Source: Alkalicoccus urumqiensis (GTDB taxonomy: Bacteria; Bacillota; Bacilli; Bacillales; Salisediminibacteriaceae). Taken from it: DNA of 64,000 nt. The stretch spans positions 124,001-188,000 of the forward strand of contig NZ_PVNS01000006.1 in assembly GCF_002993335.1 (NCBI RefSeq), given 5' to 3'. The notes below the pieces were generated by a model, which did not search any database, was not told the origin of the DNA, and was given only the letters and a program-made list of their open reading frames with translations. This document shows, piece by piece, positions 8,501 through 18,539 of this stretch. How positions within the stretch are numbered: the first letter of the stretch is position 1; each line of letters starts with the position of its first letter. Made by a program: the position numbers and the translations under genes.

Positions 8501-11500
8501 TTAAGCCGGACGGCACCTATTCCCTTGCGGAGCCGGCAGAAGGACTGGCCGATAACGAAATCCGCATCCACTACGACCGTGAGGATGACAGCTACGACAA
8601 CTGGTCCGCCTGGATTTTTGACGACGTGGCTTCCCCGTCGGCGGAGTGGCCGAACGGACAGGCCTTTGACGGCACGGGCCGCTACGGCGCGTATGTCGAT
8701 GTCGAACTGGCAGACGACGCGCAGAAAGTCGGCTTCCTCTTCGTGAACACCGATGAAGAGCAGACAGACGACATGACGATCGACAACGTTGAAGGCGGAC
8801 AGCAGTACTTCGTGCAGGACAGCGAAGACCGCGTCTACGACAACCCGTACTATACGACAACCGACGGGCTGCAGAACGCCGAGGTGCTGTCGGAAGAGAC
8901 AATCGAGCTTCGTTTCTCCGGTACCGATTCACTGGATGGCGATACGCTCGCCGAATCGCTTCAGGTGACCGATAAGGACGGAGAAGCGGTTACCGTGGAC
9001 GGAGCATCCATCGACGATGAGCGCACGGTAACGATCCAGGGGAATTTTGACCTGGAGAGAGCGCCGTTTTTCATCGAGTTTAACGGCCGTACGGCGGAAG
9101 CAAATGCCGGCTGGAGACTGAAAGATGAGCTGTACAGCTACGACGGGGATCTTGGTGTGAGCGTGCACGAGGACGGTGCCGCGACGCTGAAGCTGTGGTC
9201 GCCGAGTGCGGACAATGTGCGCATCAAGCTTTACGACAAGGATGATCAGGACAATGTGATCACCGACGACGTTTCGATGGAGCTGGGTGAGCGCGGCGTG
9301 TGGGAAGTGACGCTGGATGAAGGCAACACCGGTGTCAGTGACCTGCGCGGCTACTACTACCACTATGTGATTGAGCGTGACGGGGAAACCGTTGAAGCGC
9401 TGGATCCGTATGCGGCTTCCATGGCGACGTGGAACAGTGAGGAAGCGGAAAGTGATGAAGTCGGAAAAGCAGCGATCGTCGACCCGGCAGAAATCGGACC
9501 GGAGCTTGACTACGCGGACATTGACGGCTTTGAAACGCGCGAAGATGCGATTATTTATGAAATGCACGTCCGTGATTTCACGTCGGATCCTTCGATTGCA
9601 GACGAGCTGGAAAGCCGGTTCGGCACGTTCGCCGCTTTCGCAGAGAAGCTTGACTACATCGAGGAGATGGGTGTGACGCACGTTCAGCTTCTGCCGGTGA
9701 TGAGCTATTACTTCGCCGATGAGGAGAACGTGGAGCGTCTCATGGACTACGATTCGAATGACAACAACTACAACTGGGGCTATGACCCGCACAGCTACTT
9801 TTCGCTTTCCGGCATGTATTCGGAGGATCCGGATGATGCAGCGAAGCGGATCGAGGAGTTTAAGAACCTGATCCAGGAAATCCACGACCGCGACATGGGG
9901 GTTGTGCTGGATGTGGTGTACAACCATACGGCGCGGGTGAACATTTTTGAAGACCTCGAGCCGAACTATTACCACTTCATGGACGCAGACGGTACGCCGC
10001 GTGTGAGCTTCGGCGGCGGGCGCCTCGGTACGACGCATGAGATGGCGCGCAAAGTGCTCATCGACTCCATCATGCACTGGGTCGAGGAGTACAAGGTGGA
10101 CGGATTCCGCTTTGATATGATGGGCGACCATGATGCGGAGTCGATCCAGATTGCGTATGACACAGCGAAGGAAGCGAATCCGAATATCGTCATGATCGGA
10201 GAAGGCTGGGTTACGTACGCCGGCGATGAGAACTACCCGGACGTACAGCCTGCTGACCAGCAGTGGATGCAGGACACGGAAAGCGTCGGTTCGTTCTCCG
10301 ATGACTTCCGTAACGAACTGAAATCCGGCTTCGGGAGCGAAGGCGAGCCGCGTTTTATTACCGGCGGCGCGCGTGACGTGGAGCGGATCTACAACAACCT
10401 GACAGCGGAGCCGGGCAACTTTACGGCAAGCGACCCGGGTGATGTCGTGCCGTATATCGCCGCACACGACAACCTGACGCTGCACGACGTGATCGCGCAG
10501 TCGATCCAGAAAGATCCGAAAGACCATGAAGAAGAGATCCACCAGCGCATCCGTCTCGGCAACGCGATGGTCCTCACCGCGCAGGGAACCGCGTTTATTC
10601 ACGCCGGCCAGGAATACGGCCGCACGAAGCAGTTCCGCGATGACGACTACATCACGACCGTCGACGAAGCCGATGCCCCGTACAAATCGACATACCTGAC
10701 CGATGAAAACGGCGATCCGTTTGAGTATCCGTATTTCATCCACGATTCGTATGATTCGACAGATGCGATCAATAAGTTTGACTGGGAAAAGGCAACAAAC
10801 GACGATGCGTATCCAGTAAGCGCGCTGACGCGGGACATGACGCAGGGCTTCATCGAACTGCGCCGCTCGACGGACGCGTTTACGCAGGAGACGATGGCCG
10901 ATGTCGATGAAAATGTATCGATGATTGACGCACCGGAAATCGGTGAACAGGATCTCGTCGTCGCCTACACGGCGGAAGATCCGGATACCGGTGAACAGTA
11001 CCACGTCTTCGTGAACGCCGACAGCAGCGAGCGCACGCTCACGCTGCGTGAAGACCTCACTGACGGCGACATTCTCGCCGACAGCGACGAAGCAGGCGCA
11101 CAGCCGGTAAGTGACGTGAGCGGCGTCGAGCTTGATGCGGATTCGATTACTGTAGATGCATTGACGGCGGTTGTAGTGAAGACCGGCGGCAGCACGGACG
11201 GCGGAGACGCACCTGCATTCAGCGATGTCAGTGAAAGCGACTGGTTCTATGAAGCCGTGACGGCTCTTGCAGGCATGGGTGTAGTTGAAGGTAACGGCGA
11301 CGGCACGTTCCAGCCGGCTTCCCACATCCGCCGCGGAGACATGGCAGTCATGATCAGCCGCGCGCTCGATCTGGAAGCGTCGGAGGACGTTCCATTCCGC
11401 GACGTTGCCGGCGACGCCTATTACGTAGACGGCATTGCTGCAGCGTACGAAGCAGGCATCGTCAACGGTGTCAGCCCGCGCGCCTTTGCCGCACAGCGGC

Positions 11501-11745
11501 CGGTGAAGCGGGAAGAACTCGCCGCAATGCTCGTCCGTGCCTACGAGTACGAGCACGGTGAGATCACCGCCGGCGCAAGCAGCTTCGCAGACGCAGACGC
11601 CTTAAGCGACTGGGTCCGCGAAGAGATCGGCAAAGCGCAGGAAGCCGGACTCGTGAATGGACGCGGCAACAACCGCTTCCATCCAAAGCAGCCGGCCACC
11701 CGCGCCGAAGCCGCGCAGATGCTGTATCATCTTTTGGATCGGTAA
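5572..11745 (+). CDS. SLH-anchored double-headed alpha-amylase/type I pullulanase
   Basis: A TTG start at 5572 sits 7 nt after GGGAGG; 2057 residues with a Tat-like signal peptide (RRSAMMMTG). Order: two pullulanase-associated (CBM41-like) domains (about 43-150, 155-265), an Ig-like segment, a first GH13 catalytic domain (about 385-780) with D602 (YRVDTVKH), E631 (IGESWG) and D697 (GSHDEP), two more CBM41-like domains (about 884-1100), a CBM48-like N2 domain near 1180, then a pullulanase GH13 domain with the type I signature YNWGYDP at 1400-1406 and D1515, E1544, D1633. Three SLH repeats (1883-2057) anchor it to the cell wall. Both catalytic triads look complete, so it should cut alpha-1,4 bonds with one head and alpha-1,6 with the other, as in known alkaline amylopullulanases. 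The composition is very acidic. Confidence 0.93.
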   Translation: MKKRAFTRRSAMMMTGVMGLSVLTPFASATAQEQNDDAQVSTQAEEIADGDLRIHFDSGETPKEEVGIWHWAGVDGEPGGEWPGETRYEEGNDTDFGLYFDVTVEEGAEALQFNFNNEAGDAITGDLQVDMLSDDVDEVWIDEDENVYYYEPETLADDTLRVHFAKDDEQYEPWGFWGWGDVAQPAEDWPMDSIPFTDEQTGPYGAYIDVDLAENAESIGFLLNQRVDEDGAAQSGDMSFADFDTHQQIFLQHEDDTVYTNPYYVAEDAEEELDYKEGEEDISVAGSVSNEFHHDQNAVLELDVTNNSELDIVEMSADTSALGGNENLEIDPYLGAVTISATHDTAPGTYDIPVQVVDETGGVYMGSAEAVVTENTNDDIDWDEESIYFMLTDRFADGDASNNDPYGLNYDELAADNPRGAYQGGDFKGVTDNLDYLDELGISTIWITPIVENVAHDVEAMAPENDPYFGYHGYWAADFETLNPHLGTLEEFHTLIDEAAARDMKIMVDVVLNHPGYGVKAEEQLSEEIAPPGYPDQEIVDRFDGMIRESSGAGDLKMELSGLPDFETERWDVSEQLVDWQTSWLDKSTTDNGNAISSYRVDTVKHVDDATWQHFKNELTKKDPDFKLIGESWGAASGNDMGYLNTGTMDSLLDFGFKNIASTFADGNVESAESQLQERNDFIESNAQLGQFLGSHDEPGFKHNHGEEALLLGASLQMTAKGQPVIYYGEELGQTGANNWPQYDNRYDLDWDGVEGNDTLAHYDKLLEFRNANRELFARGERTQLAGSDEDGTLAFARTYNGDAAAVALNTTGSAADVTLSVDGDAVVTDHYSGDTFTAADGSVTVPVPAAADGGTALLSIENGTFTGADMDENTDVSDIPENHLRVHYAAEEGQNIENLGVWYWDGAAVPAEENASWPGEERFSTDNTTSFGPYYDIELAENAESLSMLVNNTGGDNITGDVNIEIISQEMNEIWLKPDGTYSLAEPAEGLADNEIRIHYDREDDSYDNWSAWIFDDVASPSAEWPNGQAFDGTGRYGAYVDVELADDAQKVGFLFVNTDEEQTDDMTIDNVEGGQQYFVQDSEDRVYDNPYYTTTDGLQNAEVLSEETIELRFSGTDSLDGDTLAESLQVTDKDGEAVTVDGASIDDERTVTIQGNFDLERAPFFIEFNGRTAEANAGWRLKDELYSYDGDLGVSVHEDGAATLKLWSPSADNVRIKLYDKDDQDNVITDDVSMELGERGVWEVTLDEGNTGVSDLRGYYYHYVIERDGETVEALDPYAASMATWNSEEAESDEVGKAAIVDPAEIGPELDYADIDGFETREDAIIYEMHVRDFTSDPSIADELESRFGTFAAFAEKLDYIEEMGVTHVQLLPVMSYYFADEENVERLMDYDSNDNNYNWGYDPHSYFSLSGMYSEDPDDAAKRIEEFKNLIQEIHDRDMGVVLDVVYNHTARVNIFEDLEPNYYHFMDADGTPRVSFGGGRLGTTHEMARKVLIDSIMHWVEEYKVDGFRFDMMGDHDAESIQIAYDTAKEANPNIVMIGEGWVTYAGDENYPDVQPADQQWMQDTESVGSFSDDFRNELKSGFGSEGEPRFITGGARDVERIYNNLTAEPGNFTASDPGDVVPYIAAHDNLTLHDVIAQSIQKDPKDHEEEIHQRIRLGNAMVLTAQGTAFIHAGQEYGRTKQFRDDDYITTVDEADAPYKSTYLTDENGDPFEYPYFIHDSYDSTDAINKFDWEKATNDDAYPVSALTRDMTQGFIELRRSTDAFTQETMADVDENVSMIDAPEIGEQDLVVAYTAEDPDTGEQYHVFVNADSSERTLTLREDLTDGDILADSDEAGAQPVSDVSGVELDADSITVDALTAVVVKTGGSTDGGDAPAFSDVSESDWFYEAVTALAGMGVVEGNGDGTFQPASHIRRGDMAVMISRALDLEASEDVPFRDVAGDAYYVDGIAAAYEAGIVNGVSPRAFAAQRPVKREELAAMLVRAYEYEHGEITAGASSFADADALSDWVREEIGKAQEAGLVNGRGNNRFHPKQPATRAEAAQMLYHLLDR

Positions 11746-11751
11746 AACACA

Positions 11752-11793
11752 GAGACCCACGACGCCCAGCGGCGCCGTGGGTCTCGTTTTTTT
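11752..11793 (+). terminator. Rho-independent terminator of the amylase-pullulanase
   Basis: Long stem GAGACCCACGACGCC / GGCGCCGTGGGTCTC with loop CAGC, then seven or more T residues. Confidence 0.92.
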
Positions 11794-11811
11794 GTGCGGG
11801 AGAAGTGGATC

Positions 11812-12550
11812 GTGCCACGAACGATGGATTTCGTGCCACGGAGCGGGTGTTTTGTGCCAGAACCGGAGCGGTTCGTGCCAATGCAAAAATTTTGTGCCAA
11901 AAGTGGCGCGCCGCGTGCCAGAACGCAGAAGTTTCGTGCCAAAACGAAACACGATCGTGCCACGACCGGAAAACCCTACATCGACCGCCGGCCGTGAAAA
12001 TCCGGCCGGCCATTCACCTGCTCCGGAGCAGGCAGAGGGCTGCGCAGCAGCAGATATTTGCAGTTGGATCGTGCCACGGACAGCGGATATCGTGCCACGG
12101 AGCAGACGTTTTGTGCCAAAAACGGAGCGGTTCGTGCCAATTGCAGAATTTCGTGCCAAAAGTGGCGCGCCGCGTGCCAGAACGCAGAAGTTTCGTGCCA
12201 AAACGGAAGGCGATCGTGCCACGACCGGAAAACCCGCTCATCGACCGCCGGCCGGGCGAACGTCGGCCGGCCCTTCACCTGCTCTGGAGCAGGCAGAGGG
12301 CTGCGCAGCAGCAGATATTTGCAGTTGGGTCGTGCCACGAACGGCGGATTTCGTGCCACGGAGTGTGCGCTTTGTGCCAAAACCGGAGCGTTTCGTGCCA
12401 ATTGCAGAATTTCGTGCCAAAAGTGGCGCGCCGCGTGCCAGTACACAGAAGTTTTGTGCCAAAACGGAAGGCGATCGTGCCACGACCGGAAAAACCCTTC
12501 ATCGACCGCCGGCTGCAGGACCCCGAGCCGGCCATCTGCAAAAATAAAAC
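11812..12550 (+). repeat. Phased GTGCCA array: three tandem units of about 260 bp
   Basis: GTGCCA starts at 11812, 11833, 11854, 11875, 11894, 11915, 11936, 11957; at 12071, 12092, 12113, 12134, 12153, 12174, 12195, 12216; and at 12332, 12353, 12374, 12395, 12414, 12435, 12456, 12477. Every unit has eight sites with spacings 21,21,21,19,21,21,21. Many sites read TCGTGCCACG, close to a palindrome. Units are separated by about 100 bp holding inverted repeats: GCCGGCC with GGCCGGC, the palindrome CCTGCTCCGGAGCAGG, and CTGCGCAGCAG. Stop codons are rare, so several frames on both strands are open, but none has a credible start, codon bias or homology that I recognise. Further copies occur at 17742-18274 and 22264-22450. 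Function unknown. Confidence 0.9.
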
Positions 12551-12572
12551 AACATTTTCTGTGCTTTATGTG

Positions 12573-12599
12573 GAACGAATGTTCGTGTTAGGATATACT
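12573..12599 (+). promoter_or_regulatory. LexA/DinR-type box and -10 element before the NERD gene
   Basis: GAACGAATGTTC at 12573-12584 fits the Bacillus SOS box core GAAC-N4-GTTC, and 12 of 14 positions fit the full consensus CGAACRNRYGTTYC. It is followed at 12594-12599 by TATACT, so the operator occupies the place of a -35 element (spacer 17 bp from TGGAAC). Binding would be expected to block this promoter. Confidence 0.6.
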
Positions 12600-12628
12600 A
12601 TACTTATCATTGAAAAAGGGGGCACCCA

Positions 12629-13579
12629 ATGCCGCAATCTACCCAGTCCCGTCCCTTTATTATCGATCAGCTGGAAGCACTGCTTCGTAGACTGCCTCCG
12701 CATCACCCCAAACGGGAGGAAGTGGCGCATAAGCTCCTCCTCTTTCAGGTCGGTGCAGCCGGAGAGGCGTCACTGGATTATTATCTGCAGCAGCTTCCGG
12801 ATCACCTCACTGTCCTGCGCCACATTACGCTTCCGGCGCCTGGAGAAGCGAAGACATTTCAGATCGATCTGCTTCTGCTGTCGCCTTCGTTTGTATTTAT
12901 CGGAGAAGTGAAGCACATTGCCGGAGAGCTCCAATTCGATGTCGAGCGCGGACAGATGATCCGGACGTCAGAGGAAGGGAAGGATGTTTTCACCTGCCCC
13001 GTCCGGCAGAGTGAGCGCCAGGCCTATCTCTTTGAAAAGTGGCTCGAAAAACACCGCTTCCCAAAGATGCCTGTTTTACCGAACGTACTTATCTCCAATA
13101 GAAAAGCACAGATTACCGCTCCGGATCATATCCCCAGCATTTATCACACAGCAGTCCTCCCTTCAAAAGCAGCCGGTCTGGCCGGTCAGCTTACCGAACC
13201 TCTCCTGTCCAAAAGCCAATTCCGTCGTCTTACAAAGAAAGTGACGGCGATGAACATTGAACGTCCGTGGTCGGACCTGCTGCAGCGGTTTCACCTCTCG
13301 TTGGAAGACATATTAGGGCCGCTACAATGTAAAGTTTGTTTTGAGAATCAGTGGATGAAGAAGCGTTCCGGTTGGAAGTGTGCCGGATGTGGTGTCGCCA
13401 CGGGGAATATGTATGTGGAGGCGCTCGGAGATATCAGGTTATTAACGAAGGAACCGCTGCGCCGCCGGGATCTCCAGAGGGTGTTTGAGGGCGTGTCCAA
13501 GCGGACGGCGCTGCGGATATTGCAAAAGCATGCGGACAGGTGCGGGCTTTATTATCAGCTGCGGGTAAAGGATCAGTAA
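12629..13579 (+). CDS. NERD-domain protein with C-terminal zinc finger, probably SOS-controlled
   Basis: ATG at 12629 follows AAGGGGG; 316 residues. The NERD (nuclease-related) domain covers about residues 30-150. It shows the PD-(D/E)XK-like core D80 (FQIDLLLL) and E93-V-K95 (FIGEVKH), as expected for an intact nuclease fold. Residues 234-254 form a zinc-ribbon-like CxxC...CxxC (C234, C237, C251, C254), and the remaining tail is basic and helical. NERD proteins are found in bacteria and on plasmids and are proposed to act on DNA. The LexA-type box overlapping the promoter suggests induction by DNA damage; that is inference. The gene converges on the next one and the two overlap by 7 nt. Confidence 0.8.
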   Translation: MPQSTQSRPFIIDQLEALLRRLPPHHPKREEVAHKLLLFQVGAAGEASLDYYLQQLPDHLTVLRHITLPAPGEAKTFQIDLLLLSPSFVFIGEVKHIAGELQFDVERGQMIRTSEEGKDVFTCPVRQSERQAYLFEKWLEKHRFPKMPVLPNVLISNRKAQITAPDHIPSIYHTAVLPSKAAGLAGQLTEPLLSKSQFRRLTKKVTAMNIERPWSDLLQRFHLSLEDILGPLQCKVCFENQWMKKRSGWKCAGCGVATGNMYVEALGDIRLLTKEPLRRRDLQRVFEGVSKRTALRILQKHADRCGLYYQLRVKDQ

Positions 13580-14715
13580 CCGTTTCGATCAAGGAGATCG
13601 TAAAGGTCGTAGGGATGGATGCCGTCTGAAATATAAGGGTTGATTGAAATTCTTGCGTAAATAAATCCTTCATCATCTACGAGCATCGGGGGATATTTAG
13701 CTATCGGGCTGAAGGCGCTGTACATGCCGTAGTCATTTCCAAATTTGCTGTAAGGGTTCCAGATACTGAATGGACCGGTTGAGCTGCCGTAAAACTCATT
13801 TTCGTTGTAAATGCTGTCTTCGTGATAATACGTAGTAGCAAGCCCAAGATAAGTGTTATCGTAATCGTCTGCGACAATGTGCAGGTCGAGGGCTTCAGGC
13901 TCGCTTTGAGGAACTGAAGCAGAAATGACGTTGCTGAAGTCGGATTCGACTCCGTTTTTCACTGCGGTTACCTTGTAATACCAGGTTTCTCCGGGGTACA
14001 CATCCGTATCTTCGACGCCATAATCGAATGCCTGCGGATCGTTTTCGTCGCCGAAAACTAAATAAGGTCCGTCCTGGTTGTCGCTGTAATACACATAATA
14101 ATAGTCGATTTCTGGATTCTCATCCCATGAGATGTAAATGGCTTCATCTGAATACCAAGCAAATGCTCCAGTTGGCGGGGACGGAACCTCAGGCTCAGAA
14201 TCTGGTTCAGGAGCGGTAGGTGGTGGAGGTGGGGCCGGCGCTGCTGGTGGAGGCGGGACATCTTCCTCCTCGGAAGGCGCTTCTTTCTCTATTTCCGGGC
14301 TTTTAATTGTAATGACTCGTGTGGCACCGTTCCAGTTCACCGAGGCCCCGAGCGCTTCCCCGACAAACCGGAGCGGCACAAGGGTGCGGCCCTGCCGGAT
14401 CTGCGCCGGCACATCCAGAGAGACACTGTCCCCGTTCACAAACGCCCGGTTCTCGCCAATCGTTAACTCCACCCGGGCAGGACCTGTGGCAGAAACAGTC
14501 TGGGTCGCTTGATCCCAGTACACCTGGGCGCCAAGCTCTTCAAAAATACCGCGCAGCGGAACAAGCGTCCGACCGCTGTCAATCACCGGCGGCTGATCGT
14601 AATACTGCCTTTCCCCATCAATAATGACGGCAGGAGCCTGAGCTGCAGAAGCAGGCAGAGCAAACCCGAATGCCACTGTAAAAACGACGAGCCACAGCAG
14701 AAATTTCTTCATCAT
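13573..14715 (-). CDS. Secreted stalk-domain protein with Pro-rich linker and Fn3-like domain
   Basis: Two adjacent ATGs (14715 and 14712) follow AAAGGAGGTC; the second has better spacing. Residues 1-25 are a signal peptide ending ASA. Residues about 30-140 are a copper amine oxidase N-terminal (stalk) domain with DSGRTLVPLRGIFEELGA and QGRTLVPLRFVGEALGA. A Glu/Pro-rich linker (about 145-185) precedes a fibronectin-type-III-like domain (AIYISWDENPEIDYYYVYYS ... WYYKVTAVKNGVESDFSNVI) and a Tyr-rich C-terminal domain of unknown type. It is a paralogue of the gene at 4645-5358 in its first domain. It is likely a cell-envelope protein. No terminator separates it from the convergent NERD gene. Confidence 0.85.
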   Translation of the reverse strand: MMKKFLLWLVVFTVAFGFALPASAAQAPAVIIDGERQYYDQPPVIDSGRTLVPLRGIFEELGAQVYWDQATQTVSATGPARVELTIGENRAFVNGDSVSLDVPAQIRQGRTLVPLRFVGEALGASVNWNGATRVITIKSPEIEKEAPSEEEDVPPPPAAPAPPPPPTAPEPDSEPEVPSPPTGAFAWYSDEAIYISWDENPEIDYYYVYYSDNQDGPYLVFGDENDPQAFDYGVEDTDVYPGETWYYKVTAVKNGVESDFSNVISASVPQSEPEALDLHIVADDYDNTYLGLATTYYHEDSIYNENEFYGSSTGPFSIWNPYSKFGNDYGMYSAFSPIAKYPPMLVDDEGFIYARISINPYISDGIHPYDLYDLLDRNGY

Positions 14716-14870
14716 GACCTCCTTTTAATCAGCATGGCAGCTATGAGTCTTCCGAGCCTCCTTTTTAAAAGAATGGGTGGTTATCGATGCGACGAATGAC
14801 CTTCTTTATACCATGTTCAGCTCTACAATTTTTCAGAAAACATGGGAAATCAGCCCTTCGTATGCAAAAT

Positions 14871-14907
14871 AAAAAATCCCCCTTCAGCACGTTTGGCTGA
14901 AGGGGGA
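14871..14907 (-). terminator. Rho-independent terminator of the small membrane protein gene
   Basis: Read on the minus strand, ATCCCCCTTCAGC pairs with GCTGAAGGGGGAT around a short loop, followed by TTTTTTATTTT. It serves the gene at 14933-15238. Confidence 0.85.
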
Positions 14908-14932
14908 TCAGGGTAAAAGAATTACGTTGTCT

Positions 14933-15238
14933 CTATAAATATTTTGGGCTTCCCCGTCCGGAAGCGCTGCCGCCGATCCGCATAAAAATGTAATAAAAGA
15001 ACCACATGCCGAAGAAAAGAATGAGCCACTGCACGTAGGCGGAGGCAAAGCCGTTCTGCATGAAGGCGACGATGCCCCAGTAGAACTGGGAGATGACCGG
15101 CAGGAAGAGCGAGATGACTGCTGCTGTGATGCCGCTGATAGAAAAAGCGATGTACGCGGTCCATAAATGAATTAACACTCCGACCATCCACAGAAAAGCG
15201 AAGTACGCATACAACAGACCACCTAAAAGCCGATACAT
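14933..15238 (-). CDS. Small membrane protein, 101 aa, unknown function
   Basis: On the minus strand GAGGAGGTGGCGGT precedes the ATG at 15238. The product has about three hydrophobic spans (LLYAYFAFLWMVGVLIHLW, AFSISGITAAVISLFLPVI, WLILFFGMWFFYYIFMRI) and a short basic Gly/Ser tail. I recognise no family. It stands alone between its own terminator and the divergent katG promoter region, so it is a single-gene unit. The strong ribosome binding site, the terminator and the membrane pattern support a real gene; a longer overlapping frame lacks these signals. Confidence 0.8.
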   Translation of the reverse strand: MYRLLGGLLYAYFAFLWMVGVLIHLWTAYIAFSISGITAAVISLFLPVISQFYWGIVAFMQNGFASAYVQWLILFFGMWFFYYIFMRIGGSASGRGSPKYL

Positions 15239-15454
15239 ACCGCCACCTCCTCAAAAGGGATGCTGAAAGCAGTAACTGACTGTTTTCTATACTATACCCG
15301 ATTTTACCGAAAATTCAATCTTTATCAGCTGCGTCCTTCATTCTCAAGTAACTTTCTTATTCTCAGCGCGTATATCCCGCCGGAAGGGAAAAAAGTTTTA
15401 TCGTTTTGCTTTCCTTTCGGTTCATTATTTATTATAATTCTAATGTGAGAATAA

Positions 15455-17683
<2,229 letters not shown>

Positions 17684-17696
17684 TCGGTTCCCATCC

Positions 17697-17733
17697 GAAC
17701 TCCGCATCCTTTAAGGGTGCGGAGTTCTTTTTT
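17697..17733 (+). terminator. Rho-independent terminator of katG
   Basis: GAACTCCGCATCCTT pairs with AAGGGTGCGGAGTTC and is followed by six T residues. Confidence 0.92.
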
Positions 17734-17741
17734 GCGTTGGA

Positions 17742-18274
17742 GGCCGGCTGAAGTCTTGCAGCCGGCGGTGGATTGCGGGTATGCGGTTCGTGGCACGATC
17801 TGTTCCCGTTTTGGCACGAAACTTCTGCGTTCTGGCACACGGCACGCTGCTTTTGGCACGAAATTTCGCGATTGGCACGAACGGCTCCGATTTTGGCACA
17901 AAACACCCGCTCCGTGGCACGAAATCCGGCGTTATTGGCACGATCCAACGGCAAACAACCGCTGCTGCGCAGCCCTCTGCCTGTTCCGGAGCAGGTGAAG
18001 GGCCGGCCGACGTTCGCCCGGCCGGCGGTCGATGGAGGGGTTTTTGGTTCGTGGCACGACCGCCTTCTGTTTTGGCACGAAATTTCAGCATTGGCACGAC
18101 CGCCTTCCGTTTTGGCACAAAACACCAGCTTCGTGGCACGAAATCCGGCGTTCGTGGCACGAAACAACGGCAAACAACCGCTGCTGCGCAGCCCTCTGCC
18201 TGCTCCGGAGCAGGTGAAGGGTCGGCCGTGATCTGCGGCCGGCAGTCTATGAGTGGGTTTTAGGTCCGTGGCAC
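17742..18274 (-). repeat. Phased GTGCCA array, two units on the minus strand
   Basis: TGGCAC (GTGCCA on the minus strand) starts at 17791, 17812, 17833, 17854, 17873, 17894, 17915, 17936, again spaced 21,21,21,19,21,21,21. A second unit has 18052, 18073, 18092, 18113, 18134, 18155 (21,19,21,21,21), and a lone copy lies at 18269. The separating segment has the same parts as at 12 kb in the same order on the GTGCCA strand: GCCGGCC hairpin, a CCTG(C/T)TCCGGAGCAGG element, CTGCGCAGCAG. A GCCGGC hairpin at 17743-17766 links the katG terminator to the first unit. Confidence 0.9.
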
Positions 18275-18413
18275 GAACGCTCCCCCAAAAGAAGTCCTCC
18301 TGCTCCTCAACCGTTCCCGTGCGGTATGTACCAGAAAAATCCATCCACTGAACTGGAATCAGAGCCTTCTACCTACCACCAAAGTCGAAACTTTTACAAA
18401 TTTTTTGAGAGAA

Positions 18414-18442
18414 TTGACAATTATCTGAAATCGCGATATTTT
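18414..18442 (+). promoter_or_regulatory. Sigma-A-type promoter of the subtilase gene
   Basis: TTGACA (18414-18419), a 17-bp spacer and TATTTT (18437-18442), in an AT-rich stretch about 100 nt before the start codon. Confidence 0.65.
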
Positions 18443-18539
18443 GGAAGTCGAAGGACTTTGGATTATTTTACTAATTTTGATACATATTCACTGCTGACAA
18501 TAGGTAAGTCCTTCGCTATTCAAAAGAAGGGGTGAGAGG

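Noticed and set aside
8929-11556. 875-codon open frame antisense to the amylase-pullulanase gene
   Set aside because: It is opposite a clearly coding gene with complete catalytic motifs and arises from GC-rich codon bias. Its translation has no recognisable domain.
11812-12477. CRISPR array
   Set aside because: The repeated core is only 6-11 bp with a 21-bp period, the intervening sequence is itself repeated between units, and no cas gene is present.
11657-12911. Long overlapping open frames on both strands through the GTGCCA arrays, encoding heptad-like peptides
   Set aside because: The repeat unit contains almost no stop triplets in any frame, so long frames arise on both strands at once. 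None has a good ribosome binding site at its start, and the frames run into flanking genes and palindromes.
14922-15254. Arg/His-rich alternative frame over the small membrane protein
   Set aside because: The frame starting at 15238 has the ribosome binding site and a membrane-protein pattern; the alternative does not.
15432-15446. PerR box before katG
   Set aside because: TTATAATTCTAATGT matches the PerR consensus at only about 11 of 15 positions and the right half is poor, so I do not claim it.
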